A stretch of 44,973 bases of DNA from positions 1 through 44,973 of the forward strand of contig CALXEV010000010.1 of assembly GCA_944387425.1 (NCBI GenBank), read 5' to 3'. Positions within the stretch are counted from its first letter, which is position 1. Every line of letters begins with the position of its first letter. This stretch comes from an uncultured Clostridia bacterium. Lineage in GTDB: Bacteria; Bacillota; Clostridia; TANB77; CAG-508. A program made the translations under genes and the position numbers. This document shows, one piece after another, positions 6,745 through 16,436 of this stretch. The notes beneath the pieces are model-generated. The model did no database searches and was not told where the DNA came from. It saw nothing but the letters and a program-made list of their open reading frames with translations.

Positions 6745-7866
6745 ATGAGAATAGCGATGATTGGACATAAAAGAGTGCCTTCTAGAGAAGGTGGAGTTGA
6801 AATCGTAGTAGAAGAAATTTCAAAACGATTAGTTGAAAAAGAAAATGAAGTTGATATATATAATAGAATGGGAAAAAATGTTCAAGATAAAAATGTTGAT
6901 AAAAAAAATACTAAAGTTAAAGAATATTGTGGAGCTAAAATAATAACAATACCAACAATTAACAAAAAAGGAATCGATGCATTAATCTATTCTTTTTTTG
7001 CTACTATTGTGAGTATATTTAGAAAATATGATTGTGTACACTATCATGCTGAAGGAAGCTGTGTTATGCTTCCAATTCAGCATTTATTTAAAAGAAGAAT
7101 TATAGTTACAATTCATGGGCTAGACTGGCAACGTTCAAAATGGGGAGGACTTGCAAACAAATATATTAAATTAGGTGAAAAAATGGCAGTTAAATATGCA
7201 GACGAAATAATAGTTTTATCTAAAAATGTTCAAGAATATTTTAAAAAAGAATATAATCGTGATACAAAATTTATACCAAATGGAGTTAATGGACCAATAA
7301 TTAAAGATATAAATATTATTAAAAATAAATGGAATTTAAAAAAAGATGAATATATCTTATTTTTGGCGAGAATTGTGCCAGAAAAAGGATTACATTATTT
7401 AGTAGAAGCTTTCAAACAAATTAAAACAAATAAGAAATTAGTTATAGCTGGTGGTTCAAGCCATACCAATGATTACTTAGAAAAAATAAAGAAAATGATA
7501 GATAATGACAATAGAATTATAATGACAGGTTTTGTTCAAGGTGAAGAATTAGAAGAACTATTTAGTAATTGCTATATATATTGTTTACCAAGTGACATAG
7601 AGGGTATGCCTCTAAGTTTACTTGAAGCAATGAGTTATGGAAGAAAATGCTTGATCAGTAATATTCCTGAAAATACAACAGTATGTGAAGGGTATGCAAC
7701 GACATTTGAAAAAGGAAATGTTAATAACTTAAAAGAAAAACTAGAAGAATGTTTAAAAAATAATAATGTATATAACGCAGAAGAAATTTCTAAATTCATA
7801 TTAGATAAATATAATTGGAACAATGTAGTTGATAGAACAATAGAACTTTACAAGGGAGAGAAGTGA
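6745..7866 (+). CDS. GT4-type glycosyltransferase with DUF1972-like N-terminus
   Basis: A 373-residue GT-B-fold enzyme. The N-terminal half opens with MRIAMIGHKRVPSREGGVEI, a loop typical of DUF1972-type glycosyltransferases. The C-terminal half has the nucleotide-sugar site, including FLARIVPEKGLHYLVEAFK and the EGMPLSLLE retaining-GT motif. It probably adds the second sugar of the repeat unit at the cytoplasmic face. The AAGGAG ribosome site lies inside the end of the preceding gene. Its stop overlaps the start of the next gene (GTGA), which shows tight translational coupling. Donor and linkage are unknown. Confidence 0.88.
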   Translation: MRIAMIGHKRVPSREGGVEIVVEEISKRLVEKENEVDIYNRMGKNVQDKNVDKKNTKVKEYCGAKIITIPTINKKGIDALIYSFFATIVSIFRKYDCVHYHAEGSCVMLPIQHLFKRRIIVTIHGLDWQRSKWGGLANKYIKLGEKMAVKYADEIIVLSKNVQEYFKKEYNRDTKFIPNGVNGPIIKDINIIKNKWNLKKDEYILFLARIVPEKGLHYLVEAFKQIKTNKKLVIAGGSSHTNDYLEKIKKMIDNDNRIIMTGFVQGEELEELFSNCYIYCLPSDIEGMPLSLLEAMSYGRKCLISNIPENTTVCEGYATTFEKGNVNNLKEKLEECLKNNNVYNAEEISKFILDKYNWNNVVDRTIELYKGEK

Positions 7867-9059
7867 TTTTGAATACAATAGAAATTTTAGATAAAAGAAA
7901 TTGCTGTGGATGTACAAGTTGTGCCCAAAAATGTCCTAAAAATGCAATTGAAATGATTGAGGATAAAGAAGGATTTTTATTCCCTTCTATTAATAAAGAA
8001 AAGTGTATTAATTGTGGGCTGTGCATTAAAACTTGTCCTATGTTAAACTATGAAGTTGAAGAAAAAGAAAATTTCCCCAAAGCACTTGCAATAAAAAATA
8101 AAAATCAAGCAGAAAAAATGAAAAGTTCATCAGGAGGAGTATTTATAGTTTTAGCAAAATATACAATAAAAAATAAGGGTGTTGTATATGGGGCTTCATA
8201 TACAGATGGGTTAAATGTAGAACACATAAGAATCGCTAAAGAAGAAGAACTAATAAAGTTGCAAGGTTCAAAATATGTTCAGTCAAACATGAATGATGTT
8301 TATCCATATGTAAAAAAAGATTTACAAAACAACAAAAAAGTTTTATTTACTGGGACACCATGTCAAATAAAAGGTCTAAAAAACTTTTTGGATAAAGAAT
8401 ATGAAAATTTGATAACTTGTGATTTAGTATGCCATGGAGTTCCAAGCCAAAAGTTATTAAAAAAATACATAAAATTTTTAGAAGAAAAATATAATAAGAA
8501 AATTATTAAATATGATTTTAGAAATAAAGAAAAAAATGGATGGGGATTAACTTCAAAAGTAACATTTGAAGATGGTACTTTTAAGTACATAAATTCTGAT
8601 TTTGACCCATATTATTCGAATTTTTTAAATTGCAATACATATAGAGAATCTTGTTATAATTGTAAGTTTGCTCAAAAAATAAGACCTTCTGATATAACTT
8701 TAGCAGATTATTGGGGAGTATTATCAATACATAATGAATTTTATGATGAAAACGGAGTATCATTAATTTTAGTTAATTCAGAAAAAGGAAATGAAATTTT
8801 AAAAGAGAATAAAGAATTTATAGAAAAAATAGAGACTAATTTAGATTATGCTTCATCGCGTAATAAGAATTTGATTTCTCCATCTACAAGACCTGATAAA
8901 AGAAATTATATTTATAATGAAATAGATGAACTTTCTCCAAAAGTTTATTTTAGGAAAGTATTAAAATATAAAGTAACGCCAAAAAAGTTTATAAAATTAT
9001 TGGTTCCAAACGAATTAAAAAGATGTATAAAAAAAATAAAGAGGTATAAAAATGATTAA
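7863..9059 (+). CDS. FrhB-like iron-sulfur protein of the EPS locus (copy 1)
   Basis: This belongs to the coenzyme F420 hydrogenase/dehydrogenase beta-subunit family found in polysaccharide clusters beside pyruvyl transferases. Two 4Fe-4S ferredoxin motifs lie at the N-terminus: C14-x2-C17-x2-C20-x3-C24-P and C48-x2-C51-x2-C54-x3-C58-P. The FrhB N- and C-terminal domains follow (for example GTPCQIKGLKNFL and ITLADYWGV). The start is GTG in a GTGA overlap with the preceding stop, with GGGAGAG as ribosome site. Its chemistry in EPS clusters is not firmly established; a redox step on a sugar or on the pyruvyl group is an inference. It overlaps the next gene by 8 bases. Confidence 0.88.
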   Translation: MILNTIEILDKRNCCGCTSCAQKCPKNAIEMIEDKEGFLFPSINKEKCINCGLCIKTCPMLNYEVEEKENFPKALAIKNKNQAEKMKSSSGGVFIVLAKYTIKNKGVVYGASYTDGLNVEHIRIAKEEELIKLQGSKYVQSNMNDVYPYVKKDLQNNKKVLFTGTPCQIKGLKNFLDKEYENLITCDLVCHGVPSQKLLKKYIKFLEEKYNKKIIKYDFRNKEKNGWGLTSKVTFEDGTFKYINSDFDPYYSNFLNCNTYRESCYNCKFAQKIRPSDITLADYWGVLSIHNEFYDENGVSLILVNSEKGNEILKENKEFIEKIETNLDYASSRNKNLISPSTRPDKRNYIYNEIDELSPKVYFRKVLKYKVTPKKFIKLLVPNELKRCIKKIKRYKND

Positions 9060-10158
9060 AGTTTTACATTGTGTAAGCAATATGGATAGAGCTGGCATAG
9101 AAACAATGCTTATGAATTATTATAGAAATATAGATAGAGAAAAAATTCAATTTTATTTTTTGTGTAATAAAAAAAAGACAGGAGCTTATGATGAAGAAAT
9201 ATTGGAACTAGGTGGAAAAATATTTTATTCTCCTGGTTTGAATCCTATAAAAGCTTTTAAATATCATAAAATAGTTAAAAAAATTATTCTAGAAAACGAT
9301 ATTGATATTGTACATACACATAATGGAGCATTTGGATTACAAGCATTAATTGCTGCAAAATCAGCTGGTGTAAAAATAAGAATATCTCATGTACATGGAA
9401 CTAAAATAGATAAAAATTTAAAACTTCCTTTAAAATTATTGTACAAAACTCAACTAAAACGTTTTGCAAATCAATTTTGGGGTTGTGGTATGGAGGCTAT
9501 AAAATTTTATTTTGGAAAAAAAAATATTGAAAAAGATAATTGTTATTTATTAAGAAATGCTATTGATATAGAAAAATTCAAGTATAACAAAGAAATTAGA
9601 GAGAAAATTAGAAATAAATTGAAAATTAATGAAGAAGAAATTTTAATTGGACATATAGGAAGATTTATGACACAAAAGAATCATATTTTTTTAATAAACT
9701 TATTTAATGAACTATTAAAAAAATATAAAAATTATAAACTTTTATTAATAGGTGATGGAGAATTACAAGAAAAAATCAAGAAAAAAGTAAAGGAATTAGG
9801 GATAAGTGATAATGTTATTTTTGCTGGAAATATTCCTAATACAAATGAATATTATCAAGCAATGGATTTCTTCATATTACCATCACTATTTGAAGGTTTG
9901 CCAGTTGTGGGAATAGAAGCACAGACTTCAGGGCTAAATTGCTTATTTAGTGATACTATTACTAAAGAAGTTGACTTGACAGGAAATGTTGAGTATTTAA
10001 GTCTACAGGATTCAACAAGTAAATGGATTGACAAGATTAGAGAAATGAGTTTAAAAAAGAGGCACATCATTGGAAACGAAATTTCTGATAAAGGATATTC
10101 TATAAATATTGAAGTAAAAAAATTAGAAAAAAAATATATGGAATTATTAAGCAATTAA
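9052..10158 (+). CDS. GT4 glycosyltransferase, EpsF-like
   Basis: A 368-residue GT-B glycosyltransferase. The N-terminus, MIKVLHCVSNMDRAGIETML followed by MNYYRNIDREKIQF, is characteristic of EpsF-type GT4 enzymes. HTHNGAFGLQAL forms part of the acceptor site. IGHIGRFMTQKNHIFLI and the FEGLPVVGIEAQTSGL motif (E-x7-E) bind the donor. It starts within the end of the preceding gene, with a GAGG ribosome site. Sugar and linkage are unknown. It shows the same domain pattern as another GT4 further along this operon. Confidence 0.9.
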   Translation: MIKVLHCVSNMDRAGIETMLMNYYRNIDREKIQFYFLCNKKKTGAYDEEILELGGKIFYSPGLNPIKAFKYHKIVKKIILENDIDIVHTHNGAFGLQALIAAKSAGVKIRISHVHGTKIDKNLKLPLKLLYKTQLKRFANQFWGCGMEAIKFYFGKKNIEKDNCYLLRNAIDIEKFKYNKEIREKIRNKLKINEEEILIGHIGRFMTQKNHIFLINLFNELLKKYKNYKLLLIGDGELQEKIKKKVKELGISDNVIFAGNIPNTNEYYQAMDFFILPSLFEGLPVVGIEAQTSGLNCLFSDTITKEVDLTGNVEYLSLQDSTSKWIDKIREMSLKKRHIIGNEISDKGYSINIEVKKLEKKYMELLSN

Positions 10159-10177
10159 GTGAAAGGGAAATTAATTT

Positions 10178-11251
10178 ATGAAAATAGGAATACTAACACA
10201 TCATTATATTAAAAATTATGGAGCTTTTCTACAAGTATATGCATTACAGGAAACTTTAAAAAAAGCATTTCCAAATGACGAGATTTATGTTATAAATTAT
10301 ATAAAGTGCAAACATCTTTATATAAATATAGCAGGTTGGTTTAGATTTAATCCAAAAAAGGATTCTATAAAAACATATTTTCAAAAAATTACTATTCCTT
10401 TTATTTTTAGTAAATTTGAAAAAAAATATTTGAATACTACTAAGAAGGTTTATAATGTTAAACAAGTAAATAAAATGAATTTTGATACAATTATAATTGG
10501 CAGTGATGAAGTTTGGAATTATGAAGATAAAAAATCATATGATAGTATTAAATTTGGAAAAGAATTAACATGTCCTAATATAATAACATATGCACCAAGT
10601 ACAGGAAAATCAAATATTAATAATATACCATCAGAGGTTATAGAAGGAACAAAAAATATAAAAGCCTTTTCTGCAAGGGATGATGCAACAAATGATTTAA
10701 TAGTAAAGATATTAAAAAAAGAATGTACAAGAGTATTAGATCCAACTTTTTTATATGAATTTCCAAATTATAAATCAAAAGCAGTAGAAAAATTGAAAAA
10801 AGAAAAATATATATTAATGTATTATTGTGATAAACTTCCTAATGAATTAAAAGAAAAGATAATAGATTATGCTAAAACTAACAATTTAAAGATATATGGT
10901 GCTGGTGAATATCAAAATTGGTTTGATAATTTTAAAATAAATATTAATCCTTTTGAATGGGTTGAAATGTTTAAAAATGCTGAAATTATATTTACAGGAA
11001 CATTTCATGGAACAGTTTTTTCTATAAAAAGTAAAAAACAATTTTATAATTATTTAGCAAATCCAAGCAGAATCAAGAAAGTTAAATCATTATTGGAACA
11101 ATTTGTTATAAATAATAGAATTATAGACGATAACAATTATAAACAAATTTTTAATAATATTAATAATAATATGAAGTATGAGAATATTTATAAAAATATA
11201 GAAAAATATAAAATTACTAGTAAAGAATATTTAAAAAGAAATATTAAGTGA
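10178..11251 (+). CDS. Polysaccharide pyruvyl transferase family protein (copy 1)
   Basis: A 357-residue CsaB/WcaK-type enzyme that would transfer pyruvate from phosphoenolpyruvate as a ketal onto a sugar of the EPS. The N-terminus, MKIGILTHHYIKNYGAFLQV, has the family's typical N-Y-G-A-x-L-Q-x-Y motif. IIIGSDEVWNY, ITYAPSTGKSN and the conserved C-terminal GTFHGTVFS segment follow. Close homologues are usually found beside an FrhB-like protein, as here. Base use is even more AT-biased than in the flanking housekeeping genes. The acceptor sugar is unknown. Confidence 0.86.
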   Translation: MKIGILTHHYIKNYGAFLQVYALQETLKKAFPNDEIYVINYIKCKHLYINIAGWFRFNPKKDSIKTYFQKITIPFIFSKFEKKYLNTTKKVYNVKQVNKMNFDTIIIGSDEVWNYEDKKSYDSIKFGKELTCPNIITYAPSTGKSNINNIPSEVIEGTKNIKAFSARDDATNDLIVKILKKECTRVLDPTFLYEFPNYKSKAVEKLKKEKYILMYYCDKLPNELKEKIIDYAKTNNLKIYGAGEYQNWFDNFKININPFEWVEMFKNAEIIFTGTFHGTVFSIKSKKQFYNYLANPSRIKKVKSLLEQFVINNRIIDDNNYKQIFNNINNNMKYENIYKNIEKYKITSKEYLKRNIK

Positions 11252-11278
11252 AGTTTGTATTAAAATGAAGGGATAATT

Positions 11279-12283
11279 ATGGAAAAAAATAAAAGAGGAT
11301 TAAAACGAATAATAAAACGAATAAAAGAAGAGTTTAAAGCAAGTCGAGAAATTGCAAAAAAATTAACATTTAGAAAAGCATTTGCTACTTTTATTGGTAA
11401 ATTAGATATACAGATAATGGTTCATAATGGAAGAAAAGAATATAAATGGATAAAAAAACAGTTATTACATAAACATCAAATAATGAATGAATTTTTTGAT
11501 AAAATATTTAATGGTTTTATTCCTAATATTGAACAAAAAAATGAAGATAAAAATTTAAATATTAGTAATAATATATGGATTTGTTGGTGGCAAGGAACAA
11601 AAGATATGCCTGAAATTGTCAAAACTTGTATACATTCTATAAAAAAGAACTCAGGAAAACATAATGTAATTATTATAACTGAAGAAAATTATAAAAATTA
11701 TGTTCAATTTCCTGATTGGGTAGAAGAAAAATTTAAAAATGGTATTATTTCAAAAACACATTTGTCAGATATACTTAGAATAGAATTACTGTCAAGATAT
11801 GGTGGAATATGGTTGGATTCAACATTTTATTGTACTGGTAATTTAGAAAAATATTTTACATTACCAGTTTGGTCAATAAAAAGACCTGATTATAGGCATA
11901 CATCTGTTGCTTGTGGAGAGTTTGCCAATTATTCATTTGGATGTAATTATGAAACAAGATATGTATTCTCAATAATTAAAGAGTATCTATATGAGTATTG
12001 GAAATTGTATGATTATATGATAGATTATCTTTTTTTAGACTACATAATTGTATATGCAATCAATCACAATGAAATAGTAAAGCAAAAATTTGAAGAAATA
12101 AAACCTAACAATCCAGAATGTGATGAGCTACTAAAAATAATAAATAAAGAATATAATGAAGAAGTATTTAGAAATTTAATTAAAGAGACAGACTTATTTA
12201 AATTATCGTGGAAATGCACAACTAACAAAGATATTAATAGAAAACAGACATTCTATGGTAAGTTAATTGAAAGGGAAAAATAA
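11279..12283 (+). CDS. Capsular polysaccharide synthesis glycosyltransferase (GT32-like)
   Basis: A 334-residue protein of the Caps_synth/GT32-like group. A basic, helical N-terminus (1-60), probably membrane-associated, leads into IWICWWQGTKDMPEIVKTCI. The core DILRIELLSRYGGIWLDS then carries the D-x2-R and GG-x-W-x-D motif that binds the metal and nucleotide sugar. The C-terminal part holds conserved aromatics. It probably adds one hexose to the growing repeat unit. The start follows a GAAGGGATAATT ribosome region. Assignment to the superfamily is firm; substrate is not known. Confidence 0.84.
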   Translation: MEKNKRGLKRIIKRIKEEFKASREIAKKLTFRKAFATFIGKLDIQIMVHNGRKEYKWIKKQLLHKHQIMNEFFDKIFNGFIPNIEQKNEDKNLNISNNIWICWWQGTKDMPEIVKTCIHSIKKNSGKHNVIIITEENYKNYVQFPDWVEEKFKNGIISKTHLSDILRIELLSRYGGIWLDSTFYCTGNLEKYFTLPVWSIKRPDYRHTSVACGEFANYSFGCNYETRYVFSIIKEYLYEYWKLYDYMIDYLFLDYIIVYAINHNEIVKQKFEEIKPNNPECDELLKIINKEYNEEVFRNLIKETDLFKLSWKCTTNKDINRKQTFYGKLIEREK

Positions 12284-12318
12284 GTATTATTAAATGACAT
12301 ATAAAAGGAGATATTTTA

Positions 12319-13500
12319 ATGAAAAAGAAAATTTTATTCATAATGTCGAGTCTAGGAAATGGAGGAGCTGAAAGAAGTTTAGTAAATTTATTAAATGAGA
12401 TTCCGTATGACAAGTATGAAGTAGATTTATTATTATTTAAAAAATCTGGAATGTTTTTAAAGCAAGTTCCTACTGAAGTTAATATATTACATAGACCTAA
12501 AATTTTAAAAAAATTATATGGACCAATAGAGCAATCTGGTGTTTGGGTTTTATTTAAAGTTTTTTCAACGGTTATATCATTGATTTTTGAAAAAGATAAA
12601 GATAAAGGATATCAAACCGGATTTAGATGGAAACATTTCTATAAAAAAGTTATAAAAAATTTGGACAAAAAATATGATGTTGCTGTTTCTTATATTTCAG
12701 GTGAACAAACATATTATTTAGTTGACAAAGTAAATGCAAAAAGAAAAATAACATGGATTCATAATGACTATAAAACTGCTCATCATCCCAAAAAGTATGA
12801 TGAACCATATTTTGATAAATTAGATTTTATTGTTACTATATCAGACAAATGTTTAAAAATATTAAATGAAGAATTTCCATTTTTTAAAAACAAATGTTAT
12901 TGCATTGCTAATATAACATCTTCTTCAATTATAAAAAAAAGAGCTAAAGAATTTTATCCTAAAGAATATATTGATAATGTATGGAAGATACTTTCAATAG
13001 GAAGATTGTCGGAACAAAAAGGTTTTGACTTTGCAATTTCTGCTGCTAGAATTTTAAAAAGTAAAAAAATTAAGTTTAAATGGTTTATTATAGGCAGTGG
13101 GAATTTAAAAAATACTCTTCAAAAACAGATTATAAAAGAAAATGTGTTAGACTGTATTGAATTAATAGGAGCTCGTGAAAATCCATATCCATATATAAAA
13201 AATTGTGATATTTTTGTTCAAACTTCTAGATATGAAGGAAAATCTGTTGTGATTGATGAATGCAAAATGTTGGCTAAACCAATGGTTTTAACAAATTATC
13301 CAACAGTAAAAGATCAATTAAACAATGAAAATGAGGCGATAATTGCGGAAATGAATCCGAAAGGAATTGCAGAAAAAATAGAATTTTTAATAGAAAATGA
13401 TGAAATAAGAAAAAAAATGGAAAATTACTTACAACAACATGAGTATGGTAATCAAAGTGAAATAAATAAATATATTGATTTATTCGAAGGAAGATTATAA
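12319..13500 (+). CDS. GT4 glycosyltransferase
   Basis: A 393-residue GT-B enzyme. The glycine-rich N-terminal loop ILFIMSSLGNGGAERSLVNL is typical of family GT4. SIGRLSEQKGFDFAI and the TSRYEGKSVVIDECKMLAKP segment (EGKSVVIDE as the E-x7-E motif) form the donor site. AAAGGAG precedes the ATG. Cytoplasmic, acting on the lipid-linked repeat unit. The sugar specificity cannot be read from the sequence. Confidence 0.9.
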   Translation: MKKKILFIMSSLGNGGAERSLVNLLNEIPYDKYEVDLLLFKKSGMFLKQVPTEVNILHRPKILKKLYGPIEQSGVWVLFKVFSTVISLIFEKDKDKGYQTGFRWKHFYKKVIKNLDKKYDVAVSYISGEQTYYLVDKVNAKRKITWIHNDYKTAHHPKKYDEPYFDKLDFIVTISDKCLKILNEEFPFFKNKCYCIANITSSSIIKKRAKEFYPKEYIDNVWKILSIGRLSEQKGFDFAISAARILKSKKIKFKWFIIGSGNLKNTLQKQIIKENVLDCIELIGARENPYPYIKNCDIFVQTSRYEGKSVVIDECKMLAKPMVLTNYPTVKDQLNNENEAIIAEMNPKGIAEKIEFLIENDEIRKKMENYLQQHEYGNQSEINKYIDLFEGRL

Positions 13501-13519
13501 TTGTTAGGGGATTTTATGT

Positions 13520-14689
13520 ATGATAAAAAGAATAAAAAATACAGTTGAGTTATACTTAATGATGTTTTTTCCAATATGGATTAGTGTAGGAAGATTTATT
13601 CCAATAGTAGAAACAATACTAACTTTTTTGTTTTTATTTCTATTAATAACTGAACAAATCTTAAAAAAGAAGACTATTATTAAGTATATATTTATAACAA
13701 TTTTATTTATTATTAGTGGATTAATGAATCCTGATATAGCTACACATTTAGATCATATAAAACCAATGATAATAATTTTTCTAGCTATTGATGCTAGAAA
13801 TTCTGAATTATATAATAGAGCATACGAACATACAGAAAAATATTCAAAGTCTTTAACTATACAATTGTTTATTGTTTTATTTGCAAATATTATATTTATG
13901 TTTTTGGATTTAGGGTATTCTGATGAATATTCGGGATTATGGTCATTAAGAGCATTTAGAGGAATCTATAGTGATCCTCATCAATGTGCATATCATATAT
14001 GTGCTTTATTGATAATTTTTTTGATAGTAGCAAAAAATAATGCCAAATTATATAACTATATATTACTTTTTGGTTATTTATATTGTACATCTATTACAGG
14101 TGCTAGAATTCCAACTGTTTTAGCTGTTTTTTTAGGAGGAGTATTTTTTATGCACTATGTCATAAATCCATTTAGAAAACAAAAAGTAGAATCAAAAATG
14201 TTAAAATTATTTATTTTAGCCATTTTAGCTATCTTAGGAATCTTTTTGTTAATGAAATATACATCTTTTGGACAAAAAACTCTTGAATCTTTTACTAGTG
14301 GCAATTTAGATAGTGGAAGAAGTGTTTTGAGAGAACGTGATATTGCATTATTTAAAAAAGGAAATATAATAAATAAATTATTTGGCTACGGAACAGCAAC
14401 TGTATTAGAATATCATGGAAGTTTTAAATATTCAAGTCCAATTTGGTCTCATAATGATTTCTTGCAAATCTTATGTGGTATGGGACTATTAATGCTTCTT
14501 TGTTATATTTCTTCATGGATAAATTTATTAAAAAGTGTAAAAAAGGAATCTTTCTTATCTATACTTTTTGTAATTATTTTAATATTAGTGGCTTTTTATA
14601 ATGGATTATATATTCATACAAGACTGGTATTTATAATTCCACTATTATTGGATTATTTTAAATTAAAAAAGATACAAGATAGTAAATGA
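13520..14689 (+). CDS. Wzy-like O-antigen/EPS polymerase
   Basis: A 389-residue polytopic membrane protein with about ten hydrophobic helices and a large extracytoplasmic loop before the last pair (about 250-315), which contains SGRSVLRERD and SPIWSHNDFLQILCGMGLL. This topology and the S/W-HNDFLQ motif are typical of Wzy/O-antigen ligase proteins, which join flipped repeat units on the outer face of the membrane. Its position between glycosyltransferases and upstream of a Wzx flippase fits. Sequence conservation in the family is low, so the call rests on topology and context. Confidence 0.82.
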   Translation: MIKRIKNTVELYLMMFFPIWISVGRFIPIVETILTFLFLFLLITEQILKKKTIIKYIFITILFIISGLMNPDIATHLDHIKPMIIIFLAIDARNSELYNRAYEHTEKYSKSLTIQLFIVLFANIIFMFLDLGYSDEYSGLWSLRAFRGIYSDPHQCAYHICALLIIFLIVAKNNAKLYNYILLFGYLYCTSITGARIPTVLAVFLGGVFFMHYVINPFRKQKVESKMLKLFILAILAILGIFLLMKYTSFGQKTLESFTSGNLDSGRSVLRERDIALFKKGNIINKLFGYGTATVLEYHGSFKYSSPIWSHNDFLQILCGMGLLMLLCYISSWINLLKSVKKESFLSILFVIILILVAFYNGLYIHTRLVFIIPLLLDYFKLKKIQDSK

Positions 14690-14720
14690 TATAAATGTAA
14701 TGATATAGGAGAGAGAATTT

Positions 14721-15821
14721 ATGAAGAAGATTTTAGAAATTTCTTGTGGTGGATTAGAAAATGGTGGAGTTCAACATGTCATTATGAACATTGTTTCTAA
14801 CTTAAAAGACGATTTTCAATTTGATATAATTGTATTTAGTAAAGGTCCTGATTTTTTTGATGAACAGTTTTTTTCTTATGGTGGAAAAATTTTCAGAATA
14901 CCAAACAAGAAGAGAGTTTTCGGTTTAGATATTGATGCATATTTTAGAGGACCAAGAATTTTCTTTAATACATATAAAATTTTAAAAAATAATGGACCTT
15001 ATGATGTTATACATTGTCACAATTATTTTGAAAGTTTTTTTTGTTTATTAGCTGCTAAAATAACTGGTGTTAAAACAAGAATTGTCCATTCACATAACGA
15101 TGCATCTTTTATAAAATTTTCAGTAATACAAAAAATTTATCAAAGAATTTTACGTAAATTAATTTTAAAAAATGCTACTGATTTTATAGGATGTTCTAAA
15201 AAGGCATGTAATTATTTATTTGGAAATAATTGCAAAGCAATTACAATTTATAATGGTATAGACTTAGAAAAATTCAAAAATATTGGTAATTTAGATTATA
15301 TTTCAAATAATAAAATCCATTTGTTACATGTAGGAAATTTTTCTGAACAAAAAAATCAAATATTTTTGATAGATGTTATGAATGAATTAAAAGCCAAGAA
15401 AATAGATTTTGAATTAAAACTAGTTGGTGGTGGAAATAGTACATATCGTGAAAAAGTCATTAATAAAATAAAAGAAAAAAGTTTAAATGATTGTATTAAA
15501 GTATTACCATCTGACTCTAATATTCCACAAGAAATGAATAATGCAGATTTATTTCTATTCCCATCTAATTATGAAGGATTAGGAATTGTTTTAATTGAAG
15601 CTCAAGCAACCGGATTACATTGTTTAGTATCGAAATCAATTCCAGTAGAAGCAGATTTAGGAAATATAGAATTTATTGATGAATTGGATGTTTTAAAGTG
15701 GAGTGAAAAGATTTATAATATTGTGAAAAAAGGTCAAAAAAGAATTAATGTAAATATGGATACTTATGATATAAAAAAAATTGCTAAAGTATATAAAAAA
15801 TTGTATGAAAAAAATAATTAA
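14721..15821 (+). CDS. GT4 glycosyltransferase
   Basis: A 366-residue GT-B glycosyltransferase of the EpsF type. It starts MKKILEISCGGLENGGVQHV and carries HCHNYFESFFCLLAAKITGV (acceptor side), HVGNFSEQKNQIFLIDVM and NYEGLGIVLIEAQATGL (donor site, E-x7-E motif). It resembles the other EpsF-like enzyme in the operon and may have arisen by duplication. AGGAGAG ribosome site. Donor sugar unknown. Confidence 0.9.
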   Translation: MKKILEISCGGLENGGVQHVIMNIVSNLKDDFQFDIIVFSKGPDFFDEQFFSYGGKIFRIPNKKRVFGLDIDAYFRGPRIFFNTYKILKNNGPYDVIHCHNYFESFFCLLAAKITGVKTRIVHSHNDASFIKFSVIQKIYQRILRKLILKNATDFIGCSKKACNYLFGNNCKAITIYNGIDLEKFKNIGNLDYISNNKIHLLHVGNFSEQKNQIFLIDVMNELKAKKIDFELKLVGGGNSTYREKVINKIKEKSLNDCIKVLPSDSNIPQEMNNADLFLFPSNYEGLGIVLIEAQATGLHCLVSKSIPVEADLGNIEFIDELDVLKWSEKIYNIVKKGQKRINVNMDTYDIKKIAKVYKKLYEKNN

Positions 15822-15876
15822 ATATTTATATTTTATAAATTATTGTTATAATTATAATAATAAAGAGGAGTTATAT

Positions 15877-16410
15877 ATGAATGAGTTCAAAGAATTGTAT
15901 AATGGAGATTTATTTAGATATGGTACTGATAAGATAGGAAGATGGACTCGTAAATTTCTTTACTATTTTAGAAAAGCATCTACATGTAAAAAAAAGGTTA
16001 TATGTTATTATTATCGTTTCAGATATCGTCTCATTTCTCAAAAACATGGAATAGAGATACCAAGAACTGTATCAATTGGAAAAGGATTATTTATTTGTCA
16101 TCCTTATAACATTACAATAAATCCAAATGTTAAAATTGGAAAAAACTTAAATATTCATAAAGGAGTGACTATAGGTCAAGAAAATAGAGGAAAAAGAAAA
16201 GGAGTTCCTTGTATAGGAAATAATGTTTGGATAGGCATTAATTCAACAATAGTTGGAAAAATTGTTATAGGTGATGATGTTCTTATAGCTCCTAATTCTT
16301 ACGTAAATTGTGATGTGCCATCTCATTCAGTTGTTATTGGTAATCCATGTAAAATTATTAAAAAAAATAATGCTACAGAGCATTATATTGAGAATGAATT
16401 AATAGATTAA
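15877..16410 (+). CDS. Hexapeptide-repeat acyltransferase (serine acetyltransferase-like)
   Basis: A 177-residue left-handed beta-helix acetyltransferase. Residues 1-60 are helical and basic. From about residue 65, imperfect hexapeptide repeats run through SIGKGLFICHP, VKIGKNLNIHKGVTIG and CIGNNVWIGINSTIVGKIVI, with a C-terminal VIGNPCKII as in CysE/NodL-type enzymes. It probably O-acetylates a sugar of the EPS rather than serine, given the location. I moved the start to the ATG at 15877 because GAGGAG lies 6 bases upstream. A longer in-frame reading from 15781 overlaps the preceding gene and has no ribosome site. Confidence 0.87.
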   Translation: MNEFKELYNGDLFRYGTDKIGRWTRKFLYYFRKASTCKKKVICYYYRFRYRLISQKHGIEIPRTVSIGKGLFICHPYNITINPNVKIGKNLNIHKGVTIGQENRGKRKGVPCIGNNVWIGINSTIVGKIVIGDDVLIAPNSYVNCDVPSHSVVIGNPCKIIKKNNATEHYIENELID

Positions 16411-16436
16411 AAAGATAAAATAGAAAGCGAGAAAAA

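Noticed and set aside
15781..15876. 32-residue N-terminal extension of the hexapeptide acyltransferase
   Set aside because: It overlaps the end of the preceding glycosyltransferase and lacks a ribosome site. GAGGAG is placed correctly for the ATG at 15877.
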